This document shows, piece after piece, positions 1 to 8,899 of a stretch of DNA of 38,496 nucleotides. A program made the translations under genes and the position numbers. The notes below the pieces were generated by a model that did no database searches, was not told the origin of the DNA, and saw nothing but the letters and a program-made list of their open reading frames with translations. The stretch's first letter is position 1. Every line of letters begins with the position of its first letter. The DNA is from Asterionellopsis glacialis (Eukaryota; Bacillariophyta; Plagiogrammaphyceae; Rhaphoneidales; Asterionellopsidaceae), in assembly GCA_014885115.2 (NCBI GenBank), contig WKLE02002258.1, positions 1 to 38,496 of the forward strand. The letters are read 5' to 3'.

Positions 1-87
1 CCAATACATACCAAGGGCCTACGGAGAATTCGCGTAGTTGTCGGTGCTAACACCCACTAGCACAAGAGGTTCGCCCTGTTGAGACAT
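1..87 (-). CDS. Possible 5' end of an unidentified gene, clipped by the left edge
   Basis: An ATG at 87 on the minus strand opens a coding-like stretch of about 22 residues beginning MSQQGEPLVLVGVSTD. The frame then meets TAG at about 21-19. The bases spanning that stop, GTAGGC, could be an intron donor placed just after the second base of a proline codon, so the gene may continue past the window edge after an intron. A hydrophobic strand (LVLVGV) close to the start would suit a Rossmann-like fold or a short leader, but the family is not recognisable. It could also be a chance ORF. Confidence 0.3.
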
Positions 88-1811
88 GATGTGTGTGTGT
101 CGTAGTATTTTCATCTTTTCACCCTTTTGAAAAGTAGTTCACATCATGGTGATGAGGCGGAATTTCTGGTTTTAGGGCCTATTTAGGCCACCCAAAGAAA
201 TTCAAGGGGTTAAGGTTTTCAGGTTTTCAGGTTTTTGAAAAGTAGTTCACACACCCCAAAGATCTTCGCTTGAACTCGTCCCAGGTAGTCCTAGAGAGGT
301 CCAACCTGGTGCGAGTATCTGTTCTCAGGTGCTAGAGTTACGGTTTGTCCTACTGTTCGCTTCTACGTTCACAAGCAGCAGGAGCTATGTACTAGAGGTG
401 GGTCCTACTTAGATATAGGCGATTATTGCATGTTAAAAAGAATCATTTACTGTATAGTATCATTTATCCCTTGTAAACTTTGGATTTATGAATAGCCGTA
501 TCGGATGAGCGACGAGGTACATGCTGGTACCTCGTATGGACTGTGAGGAATACATATGAGTAGTCATTCATTATAAACGTATGACGTATACTATAGATTA
601 CTCTAGTAGAGCGTACACTTGATTCTGTGACTTTTTTTCAGGTGGTAGTGGTAAACTACGGATCCAGGTACCTGGTAATGGCAGAGATATCCCGCACGGG
701 TTCGTGCAGGTACCCCCAGGTTCCTTGTAAATGTAATATGTTGTACCTGGTAGGACTACCTGTAGACATAAGTATCGACTTCTTAATACTAACGGACTTG
801 AATTCGTTTTCATGAACCAGTAACGTTATTTTCCAAACAATGTGTATTTTTAAACGTGTTTTATTAAAAGAGTATATATGAATTCTTGAAGGCAAATATG
901 AGTAGTATTGAGTAGCCCCCCTCTGTCATAGTTTTCTGATTCATCTTTCAATATAAATAACATTACGGAGAACCATGTATTTTACTACGCCAAGTAGCAA
1001 CTCTAGGACCTAGATAAAGAGATAGCAATATACCACGTATTACAACGAATACTGCGAGACTGAAAATTGGGGAACAAACAAAAATGATAATGCAGTACTG
1101 AATAAAGTATTCGTCGATATCAAGATTGATTCTTTCTAATGCCCTTATTCAAGACTGATTGTACTGCCCCTCAAGACTGACCTTTCAGTATCTAATTTCT
1201 GAGGTATATCATTTAAAAAGAACATACTAAAGAGATTTTAGTGGTCCTCGACTGGGAGTGTTCAAATTTCCCGATGGCAAATCCTAAATTTGACCTTATA
1301 GAATTAGTATAATTACAAATTTTCTTCTTTCTGAAACAGAATGAATCATCATTATTTTTTTACACACTTAGTTTCATTTTCTATCGCTTCACTATGGGGA
1401 GTTTAGAATGTCCCTTTTTAGGAATTCTATAATTGAATTATCTATTCGTACTATTCTGAGGGTTCAATTATGGAAAGTACTTAAATACGGATAGTAAAGA
1501 ATCCGGTATAAGGTCTACGAATACATACTGTAAAGAGTCGGTTTAATGTAGGTGGGCAGGTCTAAAATAGAATCCAGTGAGATTTTCAGTATAAAACTCA
1601 CACATAAAAAGTACACACACACGTTCTCATTGCCAGCTCAGATAATTTTATAGAAGTAGCTCTTGCAAGGACACATGCTGGAATATTTCTCACACAGGAA
1701 CATACATTACTACACTATCAACGCATATGATCGTTGTTGCATCATCGTAACAACACTTTTACCTTCCCTAGGTTCCTGGTAGGCAACACATCCTTGATTA
1801 CTACTCAAATT
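88..1811. other. Intergenic spacer with short repeats, no convincing gene
   Basis: About 1.7 kb without a supported gene. It holds a (TG)n run near 90-100 and a 16-bp direct repeat, TGAAAAGTAGTTCACA, at 128-143 and 236-251. It also holds a 9-bp inverted repeat at 512-520/527-535 and a block rich in GGTACC-like palindromes at 655-765. The word ACTAGAGGTGGGTCCT near 390 recurs at 23.2 kb. From about 830 the sequence is AT-rich. The three small overlapping ORFs at 598-895 share no recognisable protein feature and look like noise. The last 100 bases are presumably the promoter and leader of the next gene. Confidence 0.6.
512..535. repeat. 9-bp perfect inverted repeat
   Basis: ACGAGGTAC (512-520) is followed by a 6-base loop and the exact reverse complement GTACCTCGT (527-535). 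It lies in spacer DNA, so it could be a small hairpin or a palindromic protein-binding site. No function can be assigned. Confidence 0.55.
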
Positions 1812-3389
1812 ATGGCAAGAATAACTCTGCATCGGGGTATGTCGAACCCTGCAGAAGGACGACAGGCTTCTTCGGAAATGAATGAATCTAGTCATCGTCA
1901 TGGATCCGATAGCTCTACAACAGTCGAAGAGAACGATATATTTTGGGAGGCTGGCTCTCGATTCCCACAGGAACAACTTCGCACTAACCCGTCGTTAAGC
2001 TCTGTTGCACCACGACCAGTTGCATGGATTTGCACTGGTGAAGATGAAATTGCGTTACTTGAGGGATACACTATCGCGTGTGATTCTCCTCCATCCCTTA
2101 TATTTGGATCGAAAGCAATTCCGTCAAGCATGCTAGATACGTTGAAAGAAAAAAAACTATGTTCTCTTTCCATTGCTACTGTTCGAGAACATCACTGTCT
2201 TTCGCAAGCAACATTTCGTGAGAACGACGGTGCCACAAGCGGTCCTGCATTAACTTTTCCTAAACTTGGCCTAAACCCAGTGGCAAGATCAAACCGTCCC
2301 CCTGCTGTTGATAGATCGCCTGTACAGATGCATTGCAAACTCGTTGATTCAGTGCATTTGGTTGATAATCAGGAAATGATTATCGTTGAGATAGAAACAA
2401 TTGTTATTAGTGGCGCTATCCTGGTAGGTCCAACAATTGAAACTACCAGTGGTAGGACGCTACCCACTAGATTAAGTGCTGATCTTATCCAACCAATGAT
2501 CAGTCTTGGGAATGGAAAATTTGGATCCATGAGCCACATACGTAAAATGGTACGGCCGAAGGCAGACAAACGATCTGATGGTTCAATAGCATCATGGAAT
2601 TCAGACCCGTTCCAAAAGGTGATCTCCTACGATCAAATCTCTTCAGGCACTGGAAGTTCATTGACACAACCTCAAGATGTTGAATTTACCTATCGAGTTG
2701 AAGGACCCAAATCTATTCTTGGGTACAATCCTCTCAAGGCAATTGTTATCCCGCGTGCTATTGGATGGGTTTCAACATATAGCGAGCATGCTCGTATTCC
2801 TCATCTTGCCCCGTATTCCTTCTTCACCGAAATCGGACGAGGTGACTGTCCAATGGTTTGTTTTTCTGCCTACAGATCTAATTGGGGGGAAGACGGTAAG
2901 AAGGACGCTCAACTTGATTCTGAGGGAACAGGTTGTTTCGCTGTTAACATGGTCACAAAGGATCTTGCTGTTAGCATGAATTACACTTCTGCTCCTTTAA
3001 CAAGAGCTGAAAGTGAATTCGAAGTTTCATCGTTAAATGAAAGAAAAGGGCAATTTGTCGATTCACCCACTGTCGAAGAATCTCAAGTAGTTCTGGAATG
3101 CAAATATCTAAAGACCGTCAACATCGGGAATTTTTCAACTGTAGTTGGACGAGTAGTAGGAGGCCGTCTGAACAGAAGTGCGATTACTAATGGGCAATTA
3201 AATCCTGATAGACTAAAGCTCATTGGTCGAATGGGATATACGGATGAGTATGCTGTGGTTGAGAAGAAGAATGCAAGAACTTTTGCTGACTTCAATTGTC
3301 CAGCAAAGGTCGTGGACGAAAGGCTTTCATACAGCAGCAAAGCTCAAAGTCGTGTTATTTTAAAAGCGCATCGACGTTTTTCACTGTGA
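1812..3389 (+). CDS. Tandem flavin-reductase-like (FMN-binding split barrel) protein
   Basis: 525 residues from the ATG at 1812; a second ATG at 1839 is also possible. The frame is open to 1734, but without an ATG. The C-terminal domain (about 295-490) is a good match to the flavin-reductase-like split barrel (DIM6/NTAB type). It starts GYNPLKAIVIPRAIGWVST, then HLAPYSFF, PMVCFSAYRS, a GCFAVNMVTKDLAVSMN helix and an L-x-x-IGRMG end segment. These proteins bind FMN and often act as small oxidoreductases. Residues about 50-225 look like a second, more diverged copy (APRPVAWICTG, SLSIATV) that lacks the LAPYSFF and NVVT signatures. No targeting leader is clear, so it is probably cytosolic. The substrate is unknown. 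The family call for the second half is firm; the duplication is inferred. Confidence 0.8.
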   Translation: MARITLHRGMSNPAEGRQASSEMNESSHRHGSDSSTTVEENDIFWEAGSRFPQEQLRTNPSLSSVAPRPVAWICTGEDEIALLEGYTIACDSPPSLIFGSKAIPSSMLDTLKEKKLCSLSIATVREHHCLSQATFRENDGATSGPALTFPKLGLNPVARSNRPPAVDRSPVQMHCKLVDSVHLVDNQEMIIVEIETIVISGAILVGPTIETTSGRTLPTRLSADLIQPMISLGNGKFGSMSHIRKMVRPKADKRSDGSIASWNSDPFQKVISYDQISSGTGSSLTQPQDVEFTYRVEGPKSILGYNPLKAIVIPRAIGWVSTYSEHARIPHLAPYSFFTEIGRGDCPMVCFSAYRSNWGEDGKKDAQLDSEGTGCFAVNMVTKDLAVSMNYTSAPLTRAESEFEVSSLNERKGQFVDSPTVEESQVVLECKYLKTVNIGNFSTVVGRVVGGRLNRSAITNGQLNPDRLKLIGRMGYTDEYAVVEKKNARTFADFNCPAKVVDERLSYSSKAQSRVILKAHRRFSL

Positions 3390-4349
3390 TAATTTTTGGA
3401 AGTTCAGAGGGTTGATTTGTTTTTAGAAAGACTACTATACGCTCATTAAAATTAAAATTCATTTTTAAATGAAAATGTTTCTATGGATGCGATTGAACCC
3501 AGTTCTGACTCTCTTTCATTACTTTGGTTAGGTCCACCTTCGATTATCCTAATGCATGTGTGAATGTGCTGCACCTGCAAATTCTTTGAATCTTCATCCT
3601 TAGATTCTTATATTTTAAAGACACCATGAGAGTTCAAGTTTATTGTGGATCGTTCTCATTCTCCAGAGTATTATTCTTATTATTTATTATGTATAATAAT
3701 ATGTTGTCCTATGAATTGAACCTTGGGACCCTAGGACTCTGACCTATGACCTCCCAAACCTTCAGAGCTCCTCTATATATTAGTTACGTAAAACTAGGAC
3801 CTAGAGAGAACCTCTCTCTAGTCTGTGTTCTAAAGGCCTAGAACAAAGAGTCTCTATCTCTCTAGACTAGGCTTGCCTAGAGCGTACTAGCTAGAGGTGT
3901 GAATCAAATCCCGGGAGGTGTTAACGATATTGATAGAAGGACAGACATCTCATTTAAGATAAGAGTGGGCACCGAACCAGTTACCCTGTTACCTGGTACC
4001 TGTACCCTCTGGGTACGAGGGTACCGTACAACATGTACGAGCTCGTACGTACCACTCATTTTTCTAGGAGTAAATTTTTAATTTCCCATCTGGAGAGATG
4101 AGACATCCAATCTGAAATCGCCATCTTCCTCATCTCTCAGGTGGACATAATCTCATCGTCTGTTATTTCTTTTCAAGGACGCGTTAGTAGCTGTGGAGAT
4201 TTTGGGTACTGTGTTTGCGATCCAGACTCTTTGTCATAGGCACACCTACGTGAGAAAAGCTCCGTGTTTTGGATCTATATTAGCTACGAAACGAGAAAAT
4301 TCAAATCCTAATCTTTGGAGTGAAGTTCTCTTTGAATATTTTGGCTGCT
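3390..4349. other. Intergenic spacer rich in CTAG/GTAC palindromic words
   Basis: This runs from the stop of the flavin-reductase-like gene to the start of the methyltransferase gene. At 3775-3900 it is dense in CTCTCTAG, CCTAGAG and CTAGCTAGAGGT words. At 3980-4060 it has a run of GTAC-centred words: GGTACC, GTACCGTAC, ATGTAC and CGTACGTAC. The short ORFs at 3899-4081 and 4193-4405 cross these palindromes and show no protein features. A T-loop-like word near 3712-3721 (minus strand) is not backed by a tRNA fold. Confidence 0.55.
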
Positions 4350-5571
4350 ATGGAACATTTGACAAAAATTATATTTTGTGTTGCAATGATATCACATTTT
4401 CCTAGATTCGTTTCGACATTTGTCCCTACTCAATCAAGGTTAGGTTTTCTATTGTTGTCCCAGAGGCAAACCAGAAGTAGTAGACGGCAACTCATTCAAA
4501 GATGCATGACATCTTCGTCCTCGTCGTTGCCATCTTCTGTAACACGGTATACCATCAATGATGACGTATGTGCACCAATAGATGAAGCAGAATTACGTAA
4601 CATTGTTCAAAAGCATTGTCGAACATTAGATACCTTTCAACAGTATCGTCCTATTGCAGGACATACAAGAGCAGCATTTGATCAAGTAGCAGCATTGATT
4701 AATAGTTATAATTCAACAACCAAGAAGATTATATTAGATAGTGGTTGTGGTACGGGAAAATCAACATTGCTATTAGGGCAACAATATCCAGATCATTTAA
4801 TTATTGGTATTGATCGATCCTTTACACGATTATCTAAAAATACATTAAATTTGCAAAATGAAACCAATGATGCTACCGAAGAATGTGAACGTCCATTCCA
4901 AGCATTATCATCAAATGTAATTTTAGTTCGTGCTGAACTAACAGATTTTTGGAGATGTACATTAGAAGCTAACTGGAATATATGCCGGCATTATATCCTG
5001 TATCCAAACCCCTATCCAAAGGTAAGTGCTGTATGCTGGATTATCATCATGAGTAAGACTACTTCACCCTCTTTCTTCTAAAAAAAAAATATTCTATTAT
5101 TGTATCGTGTTTTGTTTTTTCCTACGTGTACTATTAAATATGGCATTACATTCCATACAGAAAAATAGAATTAAAAAAAGATTTTATGCTCATCCATCCT
5201 TTCCATTAATATTAGCTAATGGTGGTGATATTATTGTCCGATCTAATTGGTTTGGATACTTGAAAGAATTTTCAAATTCTGTACTATATGCTCATGAATA
5301 TTACAAGGATACTATCATGCATCAGTCGTTGACGTCGTCATCTGCTCCTGCTGCTACTGATAACCATAATAACCAGGATGAGGATAATCACCAAACAACC
5401 GAACAACAACAACAACCTCTTGTGGAAAATTGGGCATTACCCTATGTAGAAGATGCCAAATGTGGACCCCTAGAACGCATGGATAAATCTTTCGCGATGA
5501 CTGCCTTTGAAAGAAAATATGATGCAGTTGGAGAAAAGACATATGAACTTGTTCTAGAAAGAAAACCATAA
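4350..5571 (+). CDS. trmB: tRNA (guanine-N7-)-methyltransferase, TrmB type, probably plastid-targeted
   Basis: Two exons, 4350-5021 and 5161-5571, encode 360 residues. The intron has a GTAAGT donor at 5022 and a CAG acceptor ending at 5160, and splices between codons. Splicing rebuilds the TrmB signature YPNPYPK|KNRIKKRF (residues 218 on), which matches the family's PDPWPKKRHHKRR, followed by a hydrophobic strand with NGGDIIVRSNW. The SAM-binding loop DSGCGTGKS is at 130-138. The enzyme makes m7G at position 46 of tRNA. The N-terminus (MEHLTKIIFCVAMISHF...) is a signal peptide with FVPT at residue 24, then a Ser/Arg-rich stretch, so plastid import is likely. The C-terminal half has a Gln/Asn-rich insertion (about 290-320). 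The start is the first ATG in frame; the frame is open to 4320, but from GTG. Confidence 0.85.
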
Positions 5572-5842
5572 TGAGCATAACAAGTATAACAATAATAATC
5601 AATAAAATGGAATATCATATCATAAAAAATCATTATTGTCTATCTATGGAATGAAATCTACGTACGTAAATACAATAGATAAGAAATCTGTGTCGAGCTT
5701 ACTTTCCATGACATTACGAACTGTGAATGGATACATAGATAGTTGACGTGCACCTGGACGCAGAATGTCTTCTCTCAATGTCTAAAGCCATTGGTTGCCT
5801 CGGGGCTATTGGTGACAGTTATGTATGCCTTCTACACCATTT
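5572..5842. other. Short 3' spacer
   Basis: AT-rich sequence after the methyltransferase stop, probably its 3' untranslated region and cleavage site. No gene seen. Confidence 0.5.
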
Positions 5843-6127
5843 TTATTTGTAGTAACAACAATTAAAAATAGGAACAGCAATAAAAATGGTCTTCTCAAAC
5901 GCTTTTGAAACCATTTTTCTTGTCACCTTGCAATCATCTAAAATTAGAACCTTTTCGGTGAAAACGAAGCTGTCGCCAGAAGCCTTGAGTTTAAATTTCA
6001 GGCCGGACAGAGAATGGCCCAGAGACAACAAAGTTAGTATCTGAAGAATCGTATATATTAACTGCGAGTCTATGGATGTTTGAAGAAATAAGGATGCAGT
6101 CTGGTCAAGTTGAAATAATACAGTCAT
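5843..6127 (-). pseudogene. Short ORF with a truncated receiver-domain-like end
   Basis: A 94-residue ATG ORF. Its residues about 62-81, VLILDDCKVTRKMVSKAFEK, look like the first strand, acidic pair and first helix of a two-component receiver domain (family form VLVVDDSKVNRKM..RALEK). The ORF then runs into IFIAVPIFNCCYYK and stops, so the phospho-acceptor Asp, the Thr/Ser and the Lys of a full domain are absent. The preceding residues (HSLSGLKFKLKASGDSF) are not recognised. It lies between two convergent genes. I read it as a relic of a hybrid histidine kinase or response regulator. A spliced exon or a chance match remain possible. Confidence 0.35.
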
Positions 6128-6222
6128 CGGTCAAAATAATATCTAATAACTACTACGGAATATTTTTAGTTTTTTTCTTGTAATATATCTCTATACTGTA
6201 ATACAATGCGTATCTCTACTAA

Positions 6223-7706
6223 CTACCATTCTGTTTTCGGATCAGGTGCATCATCTCCGATTCGTACGGGGACAGCAATTTCATTCCTTCGTACAATAGG
6301 TATCGTGTAGGGAGGATTGTATTGGAAAATTAGGTAGGGGACAATAGACCCATGCGGTACATCTAGTTCAATCCCATCAAGTTGTAAATGCGACAAAAGG
6401 ACATCTTTTTGACGTTGAATTTCACCCTCTGTGACAAAGCCAGTGAATCGCGCCACTGCCAAACGTGTGGGGGGAATATTTTGGATTTGAACACCTGCCT
6501 TATCATATAATACATCCTCATTCATCATCTCTTCATCACCACCATTGTTACTTTTTGATTTGGATCGGTTACGTCTTTCATCTTTACTGGTAGATACAGG
6601 TTGAGGGATGTTGTCCTTCTCTTCCTTTAAATAGAAACGCATCACGCCTGTACTTGTCGTTGTAACAGGTGTTGTCATTTCCATGGATTTACCATCTTCA
6701 TTGGCACCAAATAAATATGCAGCAAGTGCATTGAAGGCAGCTCCACTTGATGCAACATCATCCATGGAAAACTTTTCTCCGACACGAGCCACATTGGTGG
6801 ATGCCACGGAATATCCTTCATATTCACGAATTTCATATCCTTCACCAACAGATATGACCTTGTAAGGTGGTCCATCCAAATTTTCAGGAGTATCTCTCCA
6901 TATGTTAGCAGCCTCATTGGCAAGAGATGAAGTTTGTTCTTGTAACCGTTGCGGAATCCTTGAGGGGTCACGAAGATCACCCTGCAATAATTCTAAATTA
7001 CGTCTAGCTTGATTGCTTATGGCACTAAGTATCTTTGAACCAACCTTGGGTACAAGAGTAGGTAAATCAGCGGGGGGTCTTGGTGAAGCTGCTGTAGCGG
7101 CAATCCCAGGTAAAATATCATTTGTAATTTGACGTGCAACCTATAATATTCAAAGAGAGAGAAAGAGACGAGAGACCGAACATATTTTTCGTCAGTTATG
7201 GAGAGCACCCCAAAAATGTACACAACCGGCAAAAGCACAATTAACAACTGACTCACAGCTTGCGTGCCTTCTTGCAATTTTCTTTGCTTGGGTGTTAATA
7301 ATGGATCAATCTTCTGGTCGCGTACTGCAGCTTGAACACTTTCGCGGATTTCATCATTGGCGGAAAGTAACTCACTAAGGAGAGTTTGACGTTTAGCCAT
7401 GGATGTTGCAGGATCTAATACTTGATCTAATTTGCTTTGCCAACCAGATTCTTCAGCCTCATTCTTCTCTAAAGGAAAGCTTGCTGTAGAAGACTCGGCG
7501 ACATCATTATCTTCTAGTGAATCAGAAAATGATGAAAATGACACAGCTTGTGTTTTTTCTTGTTCTGCGGTTGAATATAATTTTGTACTGGACTTATCCA
7601 AACGATAAACAGCACTATTGACCCGTTTCTGTTCTGCAATGCCAAAGCCATTTGCAGTAGAGGCTGCAAATAAAATCAAAAGTGGAGCGGTCAAGAACAC
7701 TCTCAT
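6223..7706 (-). CDS. SOUL-family heme-binding protein, plastid-targeted
   Basis: Two exons, 7706-7257 and 7140-6223, give 455 residues. The intron (7256-7141) begins GTGAGT and ends TATAG, in phase 0. The chosen ATG opens MRVFLTAPLLILFAASTANG|FGIA, a textbook diatom plastid leader with Phe at +1; an upstream in-frame ATG at 7778 would spoil it. Residues about 240-453 are a SOUL domain: PPYKVISVGEGYEIREYEGY, GKSMEMTTPVTT, LAVARFTGFVTEGEI, and IPIVRRNEIAVPV near the end. A Lys/Ser/Asn-rich loop is inserted around 340-365. SOUL proteins bind heme or other tetrapyrroles; the plant plastid member HBP5 is linked to heme handling, and a similar role is inferred here. The 90-residue helical, charged segment before the domain is not recognised. 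Confidence 0.85.
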
Positions 7707-8190
7707 GGTTGTTGGTTGGTTCAAGATGTCGTGTCCAAGTGTGAACTGCTGTACGGTATGTTGGCAACAGAAGTTCAAAAGTCAAAGAACAGATGTCGCC
7801 TGACTTCAACATAAAAAATGGGACAGAAGGCAGAGAGAGAGAAGCCCCAGGCAAGATCTTCAAGATCGCAGAGTCGGACTGTTCAACAGATTCCACTCCT
7901 ATTTGAAATGGGTTGAAAGGTAAATAGAACGGGAAAGTGGATTCGATTTTTGTGTACTCGTACTGTAGGACAGACAGCATGGCGAAGAAAGCATCGTCCG
8001 GTACCGGTACTTATTAGTTACAGGCGTTGCTCTAGCTAGAGGTCCTACAGTACGAGTACATTCAAACAGCTATCATGTTTTAAAAAGTTTTAAAATCAAA
8101 ATATAAATTTATACATTGTGTCTTCTCGTGGTCTCTACAAAGAATAAAAGGCATTAGAAAAGTACTCCATGTGTGCAGTCTAGTAGTAAG
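7707..8190. other. Promoter/leader region of the SOUL gene and spacer
   Basis: About 480 bases upstream of the minus-strand SOUL gene. It contains CCGGTACCGGTAC near 8000 and the word CTAGCTAGAGGTCCTACAGTACGAGTAC near 8035-8060. Both belong to the GTAC/CTAG word families seen in other spacers of this window. The ORF at 7615-7980 overlaps the gene start and has no support. Confidence 0.5.
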
Positions 8191-8254
8191 GTGCATTTTT
8201 TAATTCTCCTTCTTCTCTGAAGGCGCATTTTTTATTTCTCATTCTTCTCTGAAG
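8191..8254. repeat. 32-bp tandem duplication
   Basis: Two adjacent 32-bp copies (8191-8222 and 8223-8254) share GCATTTTTTA and TTCTTCTCTGAAG and differ at a few positions. The right-hand copy contains the stop codon of the DUF6824 relic. On the minus strand the shared end is the coding segment for the last residues of that domain, so the gene's tail was duplicated. Confidence 0.75.
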
Positions 8255-8850
8255 GCTTGTGAAATTTTATGACAAGATCTTCTCTCACAAACTTCATGAT
8301 ACCAATCATCTGTTCTACCTACAAATATGTATCCATCATTGTTAAACTCTCTCAAAGCATCTTTAATGAATTTTGTTTTATGGCATCTGTCTTCATACTT
8401 TTTTCCTTAAGTGGCTCTATAAGCATTTTTTAATCTTTGATGATTCCTAGGTAAATTTTGTTACCTGGATTGTAATTTGATTTAGCACCTCTTTCACAAA
8501 GAATAATTTTATTATGATTCACTTCTTCTTTGTGAATGGGCAACATACCTTGTTTTTGATGTTGATGAATGAGTGCCATTTGTGCATTGTTTCTTGGTGC
8601 TACTGGTGCCGTAATAATTTTCATTTTTGTCATTATCAAAGGTGGTGAAGTTTGAGACTTGATTTCCTCCCAAAAAGGATTTGTGCAATGATAGATTGTT
8701 TTGTGTGGATAAAACTTCTTCTTGTTGTTCTTCATGTTCATCACTGCTAATAACAGCTTGATGATGACTTTTTGGTTCAACTTGAGAGAGAGGTTTGGGT
8801 ATTATTATCATTGGTATTGGTTGTTGATACAAATATTGATAATTGATGAT
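8239..8850 (-). pseudogene. Decayed DUF6824-domain gene
   Basis: Pieces of one domain lie in different minus-strand frames. The ORF at 8780-8430 ends with KIILCERGAKSNYNPGN..YLGIIKD, the front of DUF6824 (family form DV.CGRG....HPGN..F), and then stops at TAA. In a shifted frame just downstream comes LKNAYRAT, then TAA, then KKYEDRCHKTKFIKDALREF, GYIFVGRTDDWYHEV and KISQAFREE, the back of the same domain, ending at 8239. The order is right, but at least one frameshift and two stops intervene. The low-complexity N-terminal part (ORF 8898-8512, SDEHEEQQEEV) is in yet another frame. DUF6824 proteins are abundant diatom nuclear proteins of unknown, possibly regulatory, function. An intron could explain one frame change but not both stops. 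Confidence 0.65.
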
Positions 8851-8899
8851 AGTAGACATTGTGATGAAATGAAGTGCAGATAAGTGAAAATCCCACAAT

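Noticed and set aside
598..895. Three overlapping ORFs of 60-80 codons
   Set aside because: They cross palindromic GTAC words, conflict with each other and show no protein features.
3700..3790. tRNA B-box-like word GGTTCAATTC on the minus strand
   Set aside because: No T-stem, anticodon arm or acceptor pairing could be drawn around it.
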